Assembly: GCA_033032175.1 (NCBI GenBank)
Contig: CM065311.1
Location: forward strand, 7,991,190-8,055,189
DNA length: 64,000 nt
Direction: 5' to 3'
DNA from: Saturnia japonica
Lineage: Eukaryota; Arthropoda; Insecta; Lepidoptera; Saturniidae
The translations under genes and the position numbers were made by a program. Positions within the stretch are counted from its first letter, which is position 1, and each line of letters opens with the position of its first letter. Positions 35,501-50,500 of this stretch are shown here, in pieces. The notes beneath the pieces were generated by a model. It was not told the DNA's origin and ran no database searches. It saw only the letters and a list, made by a program, of their open reading frames with translations.

Positions 35501-38500
35501 GAAATTTTCACACCTCTTCAGCTTCTACAGTGGACAGGCAGCTCAAGAGGAACATTTCGTATGGAAATTCGAAACCTCTGTGGACCGTTTTACTCGTAAT
35601 TTGACCTTTTTGTTATAATTTATCATTTTGTAACCTCGTAAATGATTGAAGCATGGAATGAACGTTTGTATAAAGTGTGGGAAATAACTTACCTTTACTA
35701 AGTTGACACTAAAAAGGAAAGTAAGTAGATAGTAGCTATTAAGAATATAAGTAAAATATACATAAGCATGTTATATCCTCATCAGGTTCAATGTAACCCT
35801 TCGGATGCAACTCTGGTGGTTATATCAGGAGCTTACACTTTCCGTATAATGAACGTTTCTGAAACAGTATGGCGACAGTGGGGCTGGTGTAAAGCTGAAA
35901 ACGTGAGTACAGTCATGTAATCAATTGAACAATAAAACTAAACAGATAAATAAAATTGTCTTTGCAGTTGGGGGACCTTTTAGATTAAAAAGTGTTTCCT
36001 AGAACGGTATAAGTATACCCCGACAGCAATGACAATTTTTCTTTTCTTTAGTCAGCGACAAGTAAATAAGCAATCTTTCGCTTTGAATAAACAGATTAAC
36101 TAATATAACTTGTTTTTTACTTCTTAAATAGTTTGTTTATAGAATTTTTATTCAAAGTTCACTTTTTACGTAGTTGGGTCTTTAGATTTTTTAAATTACA
36201 TTTTTTTTTAAACAAAGCGATATTAATGCCGTCTGTCATTTAAAAAAAAATGAATCTATTATTCACTTCATAAAATGAGTGAACTTCTAAAATCACGCAA
36301 AAGAATGTCTTTGTAAGCGATCGTATTATTTATTAAAGACTCAGTTTATGTACGTTATTTATTATTTTGAATCTAGAGACATTTAGACATATTATGCACA
36401 AATAGGTCAATAAAATGATTATCATACTGTGGTAAAACATCAGTCCAATTTAAAATCATGTAATTTCGTCAAGGGAAGTAGGGAACAGAAAAATCTCTTT
36501 GAAGATTTTTCTCTACTTGGGACGGCCCGTCTGGTGGAATACTTACATCCTGCAGAAGCTAGCAGCCAATTAACCTTGTGTTGTGTAATTACTGGTGTGA
36601 GTCCTACTCACCTGGAAACCCTTTTCCAACGCTTCTTGGGAAAGGGGTTTCACGATCGGCAATGCGTTTTAGTGAACCTATGGTGTTACAAGCGTCCATA
36701 GGCTACGGTAACCGCTTACCATCAGGCGGCCCGCACACTTGTTTACCATCTTAATTTTATTAAAAAAAAAAAAACGTTTATTACAGCAGAGTCATTGTTA
36801 ACTTTCAATATTACCTATAAAGAATATACCAAAAGTAGTGATAAGCGCAAGTCCACGGACAGAGCAACCCTAGGGGTAACCGAATCACCCCCATGTATAT
36901 CATTACTTTTTGGGACACCTGTATATTCAGCCCACATGTCTACTTATGTATGTTTATGTAATATGATAACATCCAAGTATTTGGAGTGGGCAGGCAGTAT
37001 TTAATATGATTGTACTCTGCTTATGGTCAGATAAATATAACCAGTTGTATGTGGCTGACTCCGGATCGCATAATGTTTGGCACTGAAACTGGCTTAATAA
37101 TGATGGTCGAAAATGGTGAACTCCGACAAAACTGTATTTTTCGTGCTGCTGAAGTCATGGAGATGTCTTTAAAAAAAGTCGAGCCTGAGTGAGTTTCATA
37201 TTTGTCGTACTTAAATGTATTTCAGTACAGACTCCTTTCTGCCCGCAACTTGATTCACTACGAGTACATTTTTTATCGTACTATATTATAAATCAAAGCC
37301 ACCCCACTGCGCCGCGTCTATCTGTGTGTCTGATCGCGATATACACAACACCTACCGAATGCATTTTCATACGGTTTTCATCAATGGACAGAATAATTCA
37401 TGAGGAAGGTTTAGGTGCATATTCCGCGAGTTGACTGTACGTTTAAAAATTAAAGTAAATTATTGAGTAATATTTGTCTATAGATAAAAAGCCTAAAATA
37501 CAAATCTGGAAGAAGTAATTGTTTATTTATTAAATATTCCCTTTTGAAAATTAATATTGTTTGTCTGTGTCATGTGATTTGAATCGCCGATTAGAATACG
37601 TGACGTACTCACTATTCAAGAAATATGAACGTTAGACTCTTACGTAAGTTCTCAAATGAGCACTATCATATAAAATGAATGATGACGTCACGGGATCACA
37701 ATGCCGCGTTTTTGGTGTATTTTTATTTAAATTAATAATTATTTTAAATCACTTTATATGGTATATTAATGAAAAAAAATATTCATAGGTATTATTTTCA
37801 ATACCATTATCACAAAATAATTTATCGTATTGGCTCAATAGCTATGGAAAACGTAATGTTAGCTATGTAGTATGTAGCCAAGAATCTTTCTTAAATTCAG
37901 CCGTATATTATCTGGAAGTTACAATCACCTTATTTCGATAGTTTCCAATGAGGCGGGTACTAACTTTAAACACGAAAAATTAAAAATTTTACTATATGTA
38001 TATACAAATTAAGACCAAAGAGTACCAATTCATAGAAACAACGCGACGGTGCCTGCCAAACCGATATAATTAAAAAAAAAATCTTTTTATATTTTTCACT
38101 GATAGAAAGTTATGCTCAGATTAATATGTATAGGCTATGTTTTAATGGTATAACATTTTATAATAAACACATATTACGGAGTCGCGGGCAGTTACTAGTA
38201 AAGTAAATTTTAATACCTACTTAAAAATAGCTGTGTTCATTGCACAGCTTCTGTGTAGTTATCATCCGTTGCTGATACTTAGGAACCTAGATTAGCTACT
38301 ATTTAAACACAACGATAGAAATAAGTTCTGCCTCCGACATCAATGAAAAAAGAACCATCATCAAATACAGTCCACTAACCGGTACAATTCGGGCGAGAAT
38401 TTTCTTGAATAATTAATAATTATATTCTATGTAACATAATAAGCATTTTAATTTTGGTTTGCATTTATGTTAATATTTAAGTTGCAAATGATAATTTATA

Positions 38501-41500
38501 AATTTCTTTATGTAATATTTTGAAATGCAGTGCCGAGGAGGGTGATAAAACGAGCACGTCAAGCAAACAAGAAACGACAAGCGAATCAGCTGTGATATTG
38601 GACGAGAGCTACCCAGTTACTTGCTTTACTAACTTTTCCAAAGGTTATAGCTATGTACATACATTTGTATAGTAGCATGCACAGTAAGTACCTGATGGCA
38701 AGCACAGCACAATCCAAAAACAACGGCGACCACCGAGAAATTGGTAATCCTTGATTGGTAGCCGCTGTCATGCCGATCTTTAAGCCTCTATATACAGTAG
38801 TATATACTGGCTGAAACACGACAATCTAACTGCAGTCCCTGTGCATGGTGGTCGCGATTTGATCTTATACCTACCAAATATATACCGGCTGATCTTGGCA
38901 TCATTAATTAATTCAAATTTATAAAAGAATTTTGTATCAGAGAATTGATAGAATTATAGCAGACACAAAACTTAATATCAACTATCTACTTATTAAATGT
39001 AAGTTAAAGATATTTATCAAAAATAAATAATAATTTTAGTTCACGTAATTTCTAGATTAACTTTGATTTAATTTGTATCAATCATAGTTATTTATTTAGA
39101 TAATGTTTATAGGATTTGCTTACGCTTGTGGACCAGGATATGTTCACATGTTCGAAAAAGAAAGTCTACATCACTGGAGAAAGAGAAACGTCTTTAGAAT
39201 TTCAAAGAAATCATACAAGTAAGTGTTACTAAAAATACATTTACCACTTAAAAAGAAAATGTTATTTCATAGCCCTTATATTAGTTGACTAACTGTACCC
39301 GCAGTTTCACCAGCATATAATTTCAAAAAAAATCACTGACTGACTAATAATTCATAATACTTCACTATAGACAGTATTTTTAGTAACATTTTATTTGGAT
39401 ATTGGTTTTCACCACAACTTGTTCTACTGAGCGGGTGTTGAATTTTTTTAATTTTACATTATTTAATAAACTATGCGTTCAAATAACATGCTATAAAGGG
39501 CAAAATTTATCTTCATGAAATTGTCTTATTTTTGAAGGAACTTTCGTTCGTAAGGATTGATATGCTATGCCTAATAATAATTAAAAAAAAAAACTTTTCA
39601 ATTTTAAATAAATTTTTGTCACTAAATGTCTGATTGTGGCATATGTATAAGAGATAAGTTTATGGTATGGTGGACTTTATTTTAGATGTATTAATAACCA
39701 ATATTTTTGTAGGACATTGTATTTGCCTAACAGTAACCATTACGCTAATGCACGCGGAGAGATGAGTTCGGGAGCGCTTTGTGTTACGACGTAACAAAAA
39801 TCAATATTAAAGGCTAACTGAGAGGTGTAGCTTAATACTAAATATTACGCTTACGATGAGTAAACCATAAGAGATATGTCAAATTATTAATTAATGTAGA
39901 TGTAGTACATATTTGTAGATCTTAAAATGACCTACAAATACGTCAGCGAGAGTCAAAAAGTCAATCTTCTAAGGTTAACCCACAAAAAGCATTTTTTTAA
40001 TTACTGGGGGCTGGGGTAGTTCGATTCGTGCGTGCCCGATGGGCAGCATTCTGTATTCCACGTGAGCGCAGCCACGGGCACAGCTAGTTTCTAATAATAT
40101 TCCTTACGATATTGTAATACTTGATTACAATTATTTTATAATGAGCGCATAATCTTATTAGATTTTCTATAAATATTAATATAAATAATATGCATGCATA
40201 AGTAGTTGGTGAAAACTTTAAATAATTTTTAATATTTGCTTTGACTTTAAGAAGCATATCCTCTTTTTTTATAAAGATGTACCTGTCTATTTTATACAGG
40301 CACACGCGGGAGCATCCGTTATGGTCACCCCTTGATGCTATTCAGCATATCACAGTGGATCCTAATCAAGAGACTCTCTTGATTACAACATTGAGAAAAC
40401 AGCTGTATCACGTTAAGTTATTCGGACAACACATGTTACAGGTATATTTAGTGGCATACAATTATTATCTATAGCAATATTGTAAAGGGGAATGAATGAT
40501 TTTATTTTTTGTTTGTAATGGATAAACTCAAAAACTACTGAACCGATTTAAAAATTCTTTCACCAATATAAAGCTATAGCATCATCGAGTAATATAGGCC
40601 ATATTTTATGATTTGAAAAATTAATTTATTCCTCATAAAAATGTCGATAGTTTAACACAAAGTATAAAAAAATGCCTACACGGGTGCGTTGGCGATGTTT
40701 GCCGTATAAAATTAAGCCGGGTGAATCCGTGGGGCACAGCAAGTTATAGATAACATTACTTTGTAAAACATGAACAAATATAGTTATCCCTTCTAGAATC
40801 CAGAAATAGCATTTGCAGAACTCGGTCCTGCAATGCACTACGGTCGCATTAACTCCTTATCGGTGTGCGCTTGGAAGCCTATATTTATGACATCCGGTGA
40901 GCAAGACAAGAGTATTAGAATATGGAATTATATGACCGATGATGTGGAAATGATTAAATTGTATCAGGAAGAGATACACTGCGTATCACTGCACCCAACA
41001 GGTATCTATACTAAAAATATAGAATAGGTGTTGTTGGTAAAGAAATAAATTACATTAAAATCGTGAATAGGCAATTGTGGTTCAAGCATCATTGTTTAGG
41101 GAAGAGTGGTATAAAACGACCTCATTTAATTTTACCAACTTGTCAGTTCCACCAAAAAATTTTACTGAAAATTGTATTCCCCAACACTGGTTTATCATTC
41201 AGTCAAAGTGTCATCATTTATAAAATTGTTACCGTTTGCATTAATTGCAGGACTTTTTGCAATAGTTGGATTCTCAGATAAACTGCGCTTCCTGGTCGTT
41301 TTGATTGATGATTTTGAAGTAATGCGGGAGTTTCCCATTCGTAATTGCAAGCGAGCTCTTTTCAGCACAACTGGGCATATATTTGCTGCAGTTAATGGAC
41401 AGGTCATTCAAGTTTTCTCATCGATTTCTTTTCAAAATATGTACAACTTAAAAGGTCACAATGGAACGGTAAGGAATGCAAATACCTGGTTTTAAATCAG

Positions 41501-44500
41501 AACGCGATTTAATCCTATGAAATAAACCATTTAAAATCATCAGTTTTCAAGTCATTAGACGTGGCATGCTATGTGTCAATCCCGATATATTTATCCACAC
41601 GTACTTATTTATTAAACTATTTGTAATAAAGTATAGTTACTAATTATGAGTATTTACCAAAGAAAGGTCTTCAAATTACATGTGAACCTTAATATGAGGC
41701 CGTATGAAAGGTATACACATACATATTATATTTTTTTAAAAATTATACATTTTTGTATTTAGATTCTTTTTAATGTATGTTCATGTTTTAGATTACAAGT
41801 CTGGCATGGTCAGCTAACGATTTAGCATTAGTATCATGCGGAACAGAAGGAGCCGTTTATGAATGGAGTATGTCCACAGGGCAACGAGTTGGTGAAGTTA
41901 TTTTGAAAAAGAATCAGTTCCAAGCGTGTGCTGTTAACAGGTGAATTTATAAAATTCAGTATTTTTCATGTTAGTTGTTCAGTACTTTGATTAAAACCTG
42001 TAATTTAAAGTTTATTTGGAATCCTTCGTGCATTTTCTCATACTAATACATTCTATACATTTTGCTAGCAAGCAAGAAAGGGAATTATATGTTTGAAAAC
42101 TGAATTGTAATTTTAAATATGATGTATAGAATGCTATTTTATATTTGAAATAATTTAAGAATCACCAAAATTTTTGATATGTTTGGTGTAGGTACCTAAT
42201 ATTTTTCATTCATTTAATTAACTTTTAGCATAGGAAAAACAACGTATGCTGTCGGAACCGACGGAGAAATAAAAGAAATCGGTTCGAACACTATCAGAAG
42301 AAACTTAAGTTTGATCGGATGCGCTCTCGATACTATAGTGCTATCACGTTCCGATATGATGCTGTTCATAACCGGTGGCGAGGGGGGAGTTACTTCGGTT
42401 CAATTACCTTTACTTGACAAAGCTATATACAATGAGTTCCATATGCACAATAAGAAAGTAACATGCATTGCATTAGCGTACGATGATCAGACGTTAGTAT
42501 CTGTAGCTGACGATGCTTCAATTTGCCTATGGAGGTTAACTAATGCCGACGGGAGAGCGATAGCTTTGGATAAAGATTTTGCTTATTCAAAGGAAATTTT
42601 GATTAGTAAAAAGGATTTGCAGGAGAAATTAAATAACATTCATGTTAGTAATTAAATACATATTATCATCAGACTTCAAAAAGTTTTTAGTTATAGCTGT
42701 TTCATATTAGCCACTTAAAATTAATCTTTATGTATGGAACACGTCATCATGAGAAAACTACGGATTGGGTGTTGTTTTGTGATAAATATGACCCTTAACT
42801 ATAATAATATTTACAACTGCTATGAAATGCAACTTTTTCTCAATTCGATAATGAAAATCCGCTTCCGATTTATTTTCCAACAGTACCGATACCATGTGCC
42901 ATGTTAAAAAGATAACTGTAGAAGAAATCATTCAAATGCTTTAAGTTCTTAGTTTAGCACTTTACTCTAACATTTTTTTGATCTGTAATTTACTTAACCA
43001 GATAAATAGTAAAATATTAATAAGGTGTGTTTTTACTAAGATATACAGAAAAATAGTTTTATCAATTTCCTACATCTATTAACTTAGTTTTATGACGGTA
43101 GATAATATAAATTTTTTTTTTTTAAATAAATACCTGTATCTCTTCTTAAATCTAAAAAAAAGTATTACACATTATGTAAGTGAAGATGTTTTTACATACC
43201 TACTTGAAAAAAATACAATGATAATTAATTTTTGAGACAAATAAGTTCGTACAGCAACATTGACATTTGTTTATTTAGTTGTTGAGCACACGGATGAGTG
43301 AACTTGAAACAGAACACACTTATCAACTACGCCAAGCTGAGGCAACACAAGCTGAAAAACTTAAAGAAGTCCATGAAGGTTATTGTGCTGCTATAGAAGA
43401 ATTGAAAGAAAAGAACGAAGTAAGTGTCGCGCTCATATATTTTTAAGTGTTTAAAATTTAATATCACCGGAATCTTTGTATTGTATATGACTTGTGCCGT
43501 TGAAAATATTGTGCGAGTAATTGTTACTCTATTACTGCATGCCGTGCCCCCTAATAATGTCTATTAATATTTTTATATTTATATAATATATGGAAAAACA
43601 AAGATCATATTAGATGTTCTCTATAATAAAATCATCTTATATTTTAAACACATACTAATAAAGGTAAAGAAATATTTGTCAGTTTTTATGGAACAGTAAG
43701 AAAAATGGAATAGTGGTAACAAAATAGGATCCTCTTAATCTTGGTGTTCACAGCAGTTCAAATAATATTTACTTTTATTGATAAAGGTCAGTAACAATTA
43801 TTATTTGAACTACTAAAAAATATTTACTTTTAACATTTAATAAAAAACCATTAACAATATTTAGGAACATTTATTACATTAGAACTTAGATAGGTAACAG
43901 TTAGGAACTGGAACATTTTTAAAAATCGTTTCAAATAATCAATTGGCTGCGATAATCCAAGCCAATCTCTATATTTTTTATTGCCTAGGTGGACAGATGT
44001 GTTTAGAGCTGAATTACATTCAGACGGATTTTTATTTTCCAACTAACTGTGCCCGCGGCTTCGCTCATGTGGACTACATAATGCCATCAATTGGGCACAC
44101 GCGCGAATTTTGTTGCTCCGTTCCCGGCTATTTTAAAGACGAAAATTGTTATTAATATGCTCTTGTTGCCTTTTTTGGTCTTTTTAATATCTATAAATAT
44201 GTAGTACATTGATTTAATATATATCTCTTATGGTTTATTCGGCGTAAGTCATTTAAGGGCCCGAACTGATGCACCATGAACAATTTTTTTAATTTGCGCG
44301 GAACCATAATTATTTTTCTAAAATAAAAGTAGCCTAAATTACTCCTTATATCATCAGCTAGCTTTCAGTGAAAATCTCGTCAAAGTCAGTGTAACCGTTT
44401 CGGAGATTACCCAGAACAAACAGATAGACAACATTTTTTTTGAATGGGTTGTTCGTTATAGTTGTCAAATATAGTTTCATATGCTTTTAGTAAAAAGCTG

Positions 44501-47500
44501 TTATTTTGACATTACAAACAGACACAATGTCAATGTTATTAATTTTACTAGTTGTGCTCCACGGTTTCACACGTGTTAATTTAATCCGACAAACACCGCG
44601 CCGCCAACGCACCCATGTAGTCTATCATAATTGTTCTTCTAGCAAGTACAAATTATTTTAATTTTTCATTATCTCCTGAACTCTGTGTCTAAATAGTATA
44701 CTCTAAAGAGCAAAATTTAACTTCATAAAATTGTCTTTATGATGAAGTAACTTTTGTTTTTAAGGATTAATATGCCGTGTCTAAAAATAATGCTTATAAA
44801 TCACTTTTGAATTTTCAACAAATCTTTGTCACAAAATTCCTTATTGTGGCTTATGTATAAGAGATACGCATATGCTATTGCCGATTTTTTTTTTATGTAC
44901 TAAGGACCGATATTATTGTAGAACATTGTATTTCCGTATCATTAACGATTACGCTAGCGCACGCGGATAAACCAACTCGGGAGTTCCTCGACTCCAGACT
45001 CACAAAATAAAAATTATTATTTAAGGATGTCTGAGAGTTGTAGCCAAATCTTAAATGACCTGATACATGACGCTGTCACGATTTGAAATAGGAATAAGGG
45101 TTTGTTTTAAAGGTCGAATTACGTTCCTACAATCCCATTTATTTGTATACATCTAAGTATATATATATTTTTTTGTTTATTCTTCCTCTTTTGATTCTGC
45201 CACTTTTTTCGAAATTTTCTTGATTTTTTGTAAATATAATTCGATTTTATACTCTTTAGGTTTCCTTCTGTGCTCCTTCATATTTTCAGGGTTTCCTTTG
45301 AGCTTTTCCTGGTATCGCCTCATTTTTTCAGTTAAGGTTCGGTTAAGGGCATATTTGATTTTCGGATTCGGGTTAAAATAACGAAGCTTTACTATGCACA
45401 AATAGTTAATGCATTTTTCAAATTAAGCTTTATCAGATAGTATAAGGTATATCAATATATTATTTGTTCGGTACTTCTTATTCCTAATAGACTGTAATGA
45501 TGTCTTTTTAATTAATTAACAAATGATTTTACTTCGATTTATTGGTTACCAGTTAAAGATAATTGTGTGAGATATTAAAATGACTAGATAATAGTTTTTG
45601 AGAAAAACTCTTGTTTATCGAAGTATCGAAGTTGAATTACAACAGTATTAAATGTAAATTTACTTTACTTATGAATAATATAATATATCTATTTTAAGTT
45701 TATACAAAATCATTTCTTTTATGAATAATTTTCGCAGCAAATGGAAAGCGAGCATACACATGAAATAGGCATGATTCAACAAGACATTACTAAATTACGT
45801 TCTGGTCATGAACGAACACTGCAAGCGTTAGAAGCTGATTTTAACATTCGACTTATTAGCGAATACGACAGATATCAGGTGAGCCTATAAAATTCATTTC
45901 TTTAAATAGTTTCTTATTTAAGTACCTATTTTAATATTAGTTTACAAGTGCAACTACTTATAACGGTAGAAAGTACAATTATATTTATATTGGTATGTAA
46001 ATTAACAGATTTTTTTGTTGAACTCGGCTAGTTTTTTTAATTTACATTTTAGTAATAGGTAATTTAGACATTTTATTTGCTAGCGCTTATAATTATATTC
46101 CATACGGTACTAGTTTAAGATTATGTCCGTAATGAGGTATTTCCGTTTATATTCATGACAGTTAGATCTATAGTTATTGAAAACAGATAATATGAAATTA
46201 ATCGGGAGACAAAGAATGTAAATGCACTTTATGGACAACTAGGTACATACTAAGATGAAGTTTTATTAATCTTTCCATTTTTAAGCACAGGTTTTCTTTG
46301 TTTTTAAAAAAGGATAATGTGTAGTGTTTTTATACAACTAAGTTGGCAAACAAACATACGGCCTGTCTGATGGTAAGCGGCTACTGTAGCTTATGGGCGC
46401 TTGTAATACCCCTACCCTACAGAGTGTACAACACAAAACAAAGTTATTTGAATACGATCTTCTGTAGGGTTGAACTATACCACCAGTCGAACTGTCTCAA
46501 GTAGAGAGAAATCTCCAAAGAAGTTCATTTCGTACCTTTCATAAGGGCAGTACCCATTTTCACTAACGATGTACAAGACATTTTTCTATGTCTTTCTTTG
46601 ATTAGTTGGCAGTTTAGTGTGTAGTATGGTGTTTAATGAATGCTGCGCAAAGATCTCTTTACATTGGAAGGCACGAGCCTAAACTAAGCCAATTTAAACA
46701 CCACACCAGTCCACGAAATATTGGTAATTTCAAACGTCAGGTTTATATTTCTATATTTTCTCACATGCAGTGAAACTATAAGAACATTCTTTAAGCGTTC
46801 TGCTTTCCTCACATTATTTTCCTTCCCCGTCAGCCGATATTGTTGCCAATTCATACTAACAAAATTACAAGAATTTCTAAAATTTCGTTTGTACATGCTG
46901 GAATTCCAATTTGTGGACATCGGAACGATATTCCACTGATCTTAGTCATTCAGCCACAGATTTACATGCATTAAGTTTCTGAGTTTTAGTGATTCGTAAA
47001 ATACCAAAGCGATATTACCAAATAATATCAATAATGAGTGATGGGTAGTTACACTAATAGGAAATTACAGATTCAGCCTAAGGTTTTTTAAAACGCGCGC
47101 CTAGACGTTCTTTGAATTACCTACCACGGCTACGAAAAACCGGTTACATCAACGCGCGTCAGAGCTCGATAACGCTGCCCTTAAAAAAAAATATCTGAAC
47201 GGGGGCTAAACAACAAATCAAGCTCAGCTTGACAAGTTGTACTTACGTCTAGTAAAAATCCGGTAACGTCCATGGCAACATCTGTATGTTTACTCCTAAT
47301 ATTATTTAAAATTACCAGAGTTTAGAAGATAAAACAGCACGAATGAGGAAAGACTACGAGCAACGTCTCGAAGATTTAGCTGAAAGCAAACGGCAAGCTC
47401 TCCGAGAGATTAATAACATGTTCGAAGCAAGATTAGAGGAAAAGGATTTACTCTTACAAGAGGTATAATTACTACTGTACATATCGTAATATTTTTACAG

Positions 47501-50500
47501 TTATATATTATAACTCTATGCATAATTTTGTTTCATTTTTAAAGTTGCAAGAACAAGCAGATATGGAGAAACGTGAACATGAAACAATAAAAGGATCTAT
47601 CGAAGAAGACGCAGATCGTGAAATAATAGAAATAAGAACGGCTTATGAAGTTCAACTTAAGGAAGAGAAAGATGCTAATGTTAGATTGAAAGGAGAAACA
47701 GGTCTGATGAAAAAAAAGTTAATTAGTGCGAATAAAGAAATAGAAGAATTTAAGCATCAAGTGTCACAATTAAAAGGTAAAACGGTTTTAACGTTTTATT
47801 GTATGCAAAAACTTTTTACATGAATTGATTTACATTAATATTACATTTCAGCCGAACACAAGCAGTTCCAAAAAGTAATTTCTACGTTAGAAAGGGATGT
47901 TGCCGATTTGAAGAAAGAAATATCAGAAAGAGATGGCACCATACAAGATAAGGAGAAAAGAATATATGAATTGAAAAGAAAGAAACAAGAATTAGAAAAG
48001 TACAAATTCGTTTTGAATTTTAAGATTACTGAGCTTAAAAATCAGGTATGTCCTAGATTATAATATTTTAATCGCTTTTAGGTATTGTGCATCTTGTGTT
48101 ACAGGAGAGATTGGTAAATAAATAATTTATTTATGTATTAGGTAAACTTTAAATAGACGTGTCATTAGTCCGTGGAAAGACAAAATTTGATAAACAGTTT
48201 ACGCTTTATTGCTAAAGATTTATGTAGTATAAGATTTTTATAATTGTTTATCGAGGTAGATAAAAGTTTTTAATATGTTTACCTAGATTGAACCTAAAGA
48301 GAGAGCTATACGTGAATTGAAAGTTCAAATCGACGATATGGAAAATGAGGAGTTAAAGTTATTGAATGTAAAACACGAACTAGGTATACTTCTACCACAT
48401 TTTAGGCAGAATGTAAATAATATTAATACGAAAGTAGTTTCATAAATAATAGAAAAAATTTACAGCTGTAAGAATATAACTATAAGTAATGATTTTTCAA
48501 CAGATTGACCCGTTAGAGCGTGATATTAAAGCAAAAAAATTAAGAATATTAGAGTTGGAAGAGTCGCTCGAGTCTCTTTTAAAGCAAAGGGCTTTCCGCG
48601 GTATATTAATTTCAGTTGTAATTTTTTTCTCAGATCACGTAGAACCATTAGTTTTTATTCATGATCATTGTCACAGTAAAGTATTAATTTTAGCACCTCG
48701 TGGTATGTTGATACTTGTTTAGAATTCACAGTTCCTGCATCCTCGTAACATGTACTTAGTTGTGTTAGTGAATTATATCGTATCACAAGCTTACTGTAAG
48801 ATAATTAACGCTATCATGGTTAACTTCCACACAATTCATTTTATAATGCCATTTTAATAATAATCTTATATGGTAGATATATTTGACATCTTTATAAATA
48901 ATAATTTTAGAGCTTAAGATCGGTCGGCTGAATGAGAAACTAATGTCTGCGAAAAAAGATTATATAACTGAAGCGGAAAGAAATCTAACGCTGAAAAATA
49001 CGTTAAAGAAAATTAAAATAGATTTACACAATATGACTGCAAATTTTCAGGACCCCATGAAATTGAAGTTAAATGTTAAAGTAAGTTTTTATTGAGGAAA
49101 TATAGGTTTTTTTTTATGAAGTCCACCGATTATTTATGTACCACGATGCTGGCAAGCAAGGTTTCGGTTTACATGATGGTAAGCGATCACTGCAGCCTGT
49201 GGACCCTTGCAACACCAAAAGTACCAAATGCGTGTTCTTGTACCTTTAAAAACCTTTTCTTCCCGTTTTGAAAAACCCCTTTCTGTAGTTCCCTGGAAAA
49301 CTCTCAACAGGGAGCTCATTTCACGTCCATCCCATGTACGGAAGAAAACACCTCTAAAACCAGACTGCCCGCGAATATTTAGGTTCCAAGGTGGATAGTG
49401 GAAAGTAGCTGTAGACATCATGTCAAACAATTTCTAAGAACACAAATCATTATTTATACAAACGGTCGAACACACACAAGAAGGCGAAATTTCTCCTTAG
49501 ACTTGAAAGTTCGATGCTACTCGCGAGTTTAGGTTCGTCGAAAATTTTGACGAATTAAATTTTGAGAATTTGAGTCCAGTCAAATGTTAGTAAATTCGAA
49601 GTCGACGAGATCAACATTAATTAATCGATCGTATAGAATTAAAAATCAACCTATATAGTTATCTTTTAAATTACCTAGGTATATTAATAACCATATTATA
49701 ACTGAATGACCATAGGAGAATTACCTAATAAGTGCTCGGAACTTGGGAGAATAATGAAAGATATAATGATTCCTAAGGAAGCTAAGAAAAGGAAGGATTC
49801 GATAGATGTAGCATTTCATTCTTTCTATCTACTCTAATAAGGAAATTGTCGTACTATATGTGGGTAGATAGATATGTTATTGTTATATTATACAAATATC
49901 GCATCGCATGTCAAAAATGTTATTTTTTTAGGCATTGTTTCACAAATATGTTGAAGACATCGATTTTGTGCGAAGTCGTGTAGCAGAGGATGAAGCTATT
50001 CGCGAGTTCAACCGACAGCGGGATCATCTTGAAAAACAAGTAGCAGCGTTGAAACAACAATTATCAAAATCGCTGGGAGGTTCTAAAAGTGATATTGGCA
50101 AAATCATGGACGTAAGATACCGTGGTTACAGCACGAATATACCTTCAAGCCGTTATTTTTAAAGTATCTAGATCTAATAAACGAATTTAATGCTTGAATC
50201 GATACAATCAATCCACCGGCAGTCAAATGGGTAATGTTCAGGATATCTGTATAAAAGATCCGTTTTGTAGGAAGAATGAAAACAAACGAAAACTGCAAAC
50301 AAAACCCAAAATGTGCTTTGGCTATCATCATTGTTACTTTTAACAATACTAGCTAAAATTATTTATAATTTAAAAAATAATGTTAATTTCCGATGGATTA
50401 GGTCTTATATAGGCGGGGTGCGATGTAAGGGAACCTCCACGCGGTGCACCCCGGGCAACGTCGGCCCTTCTGGCTGGCGGCTGATACCCTTGACACGGAG

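Noticed and set aside
36429..36701. A 90-codon plus-strand gene in CFAP57 intron 4
   Set aside because: It lies across a family A repeat and its peptide has no motif.
49134..49430. A 98-codon minus-strand gene
   Set aside because: It overlaps repeat-like intron sequence (GATGGTAAGCGATCACTG) between CFAP57 exons 19 and 20 and has no recognisable domain.
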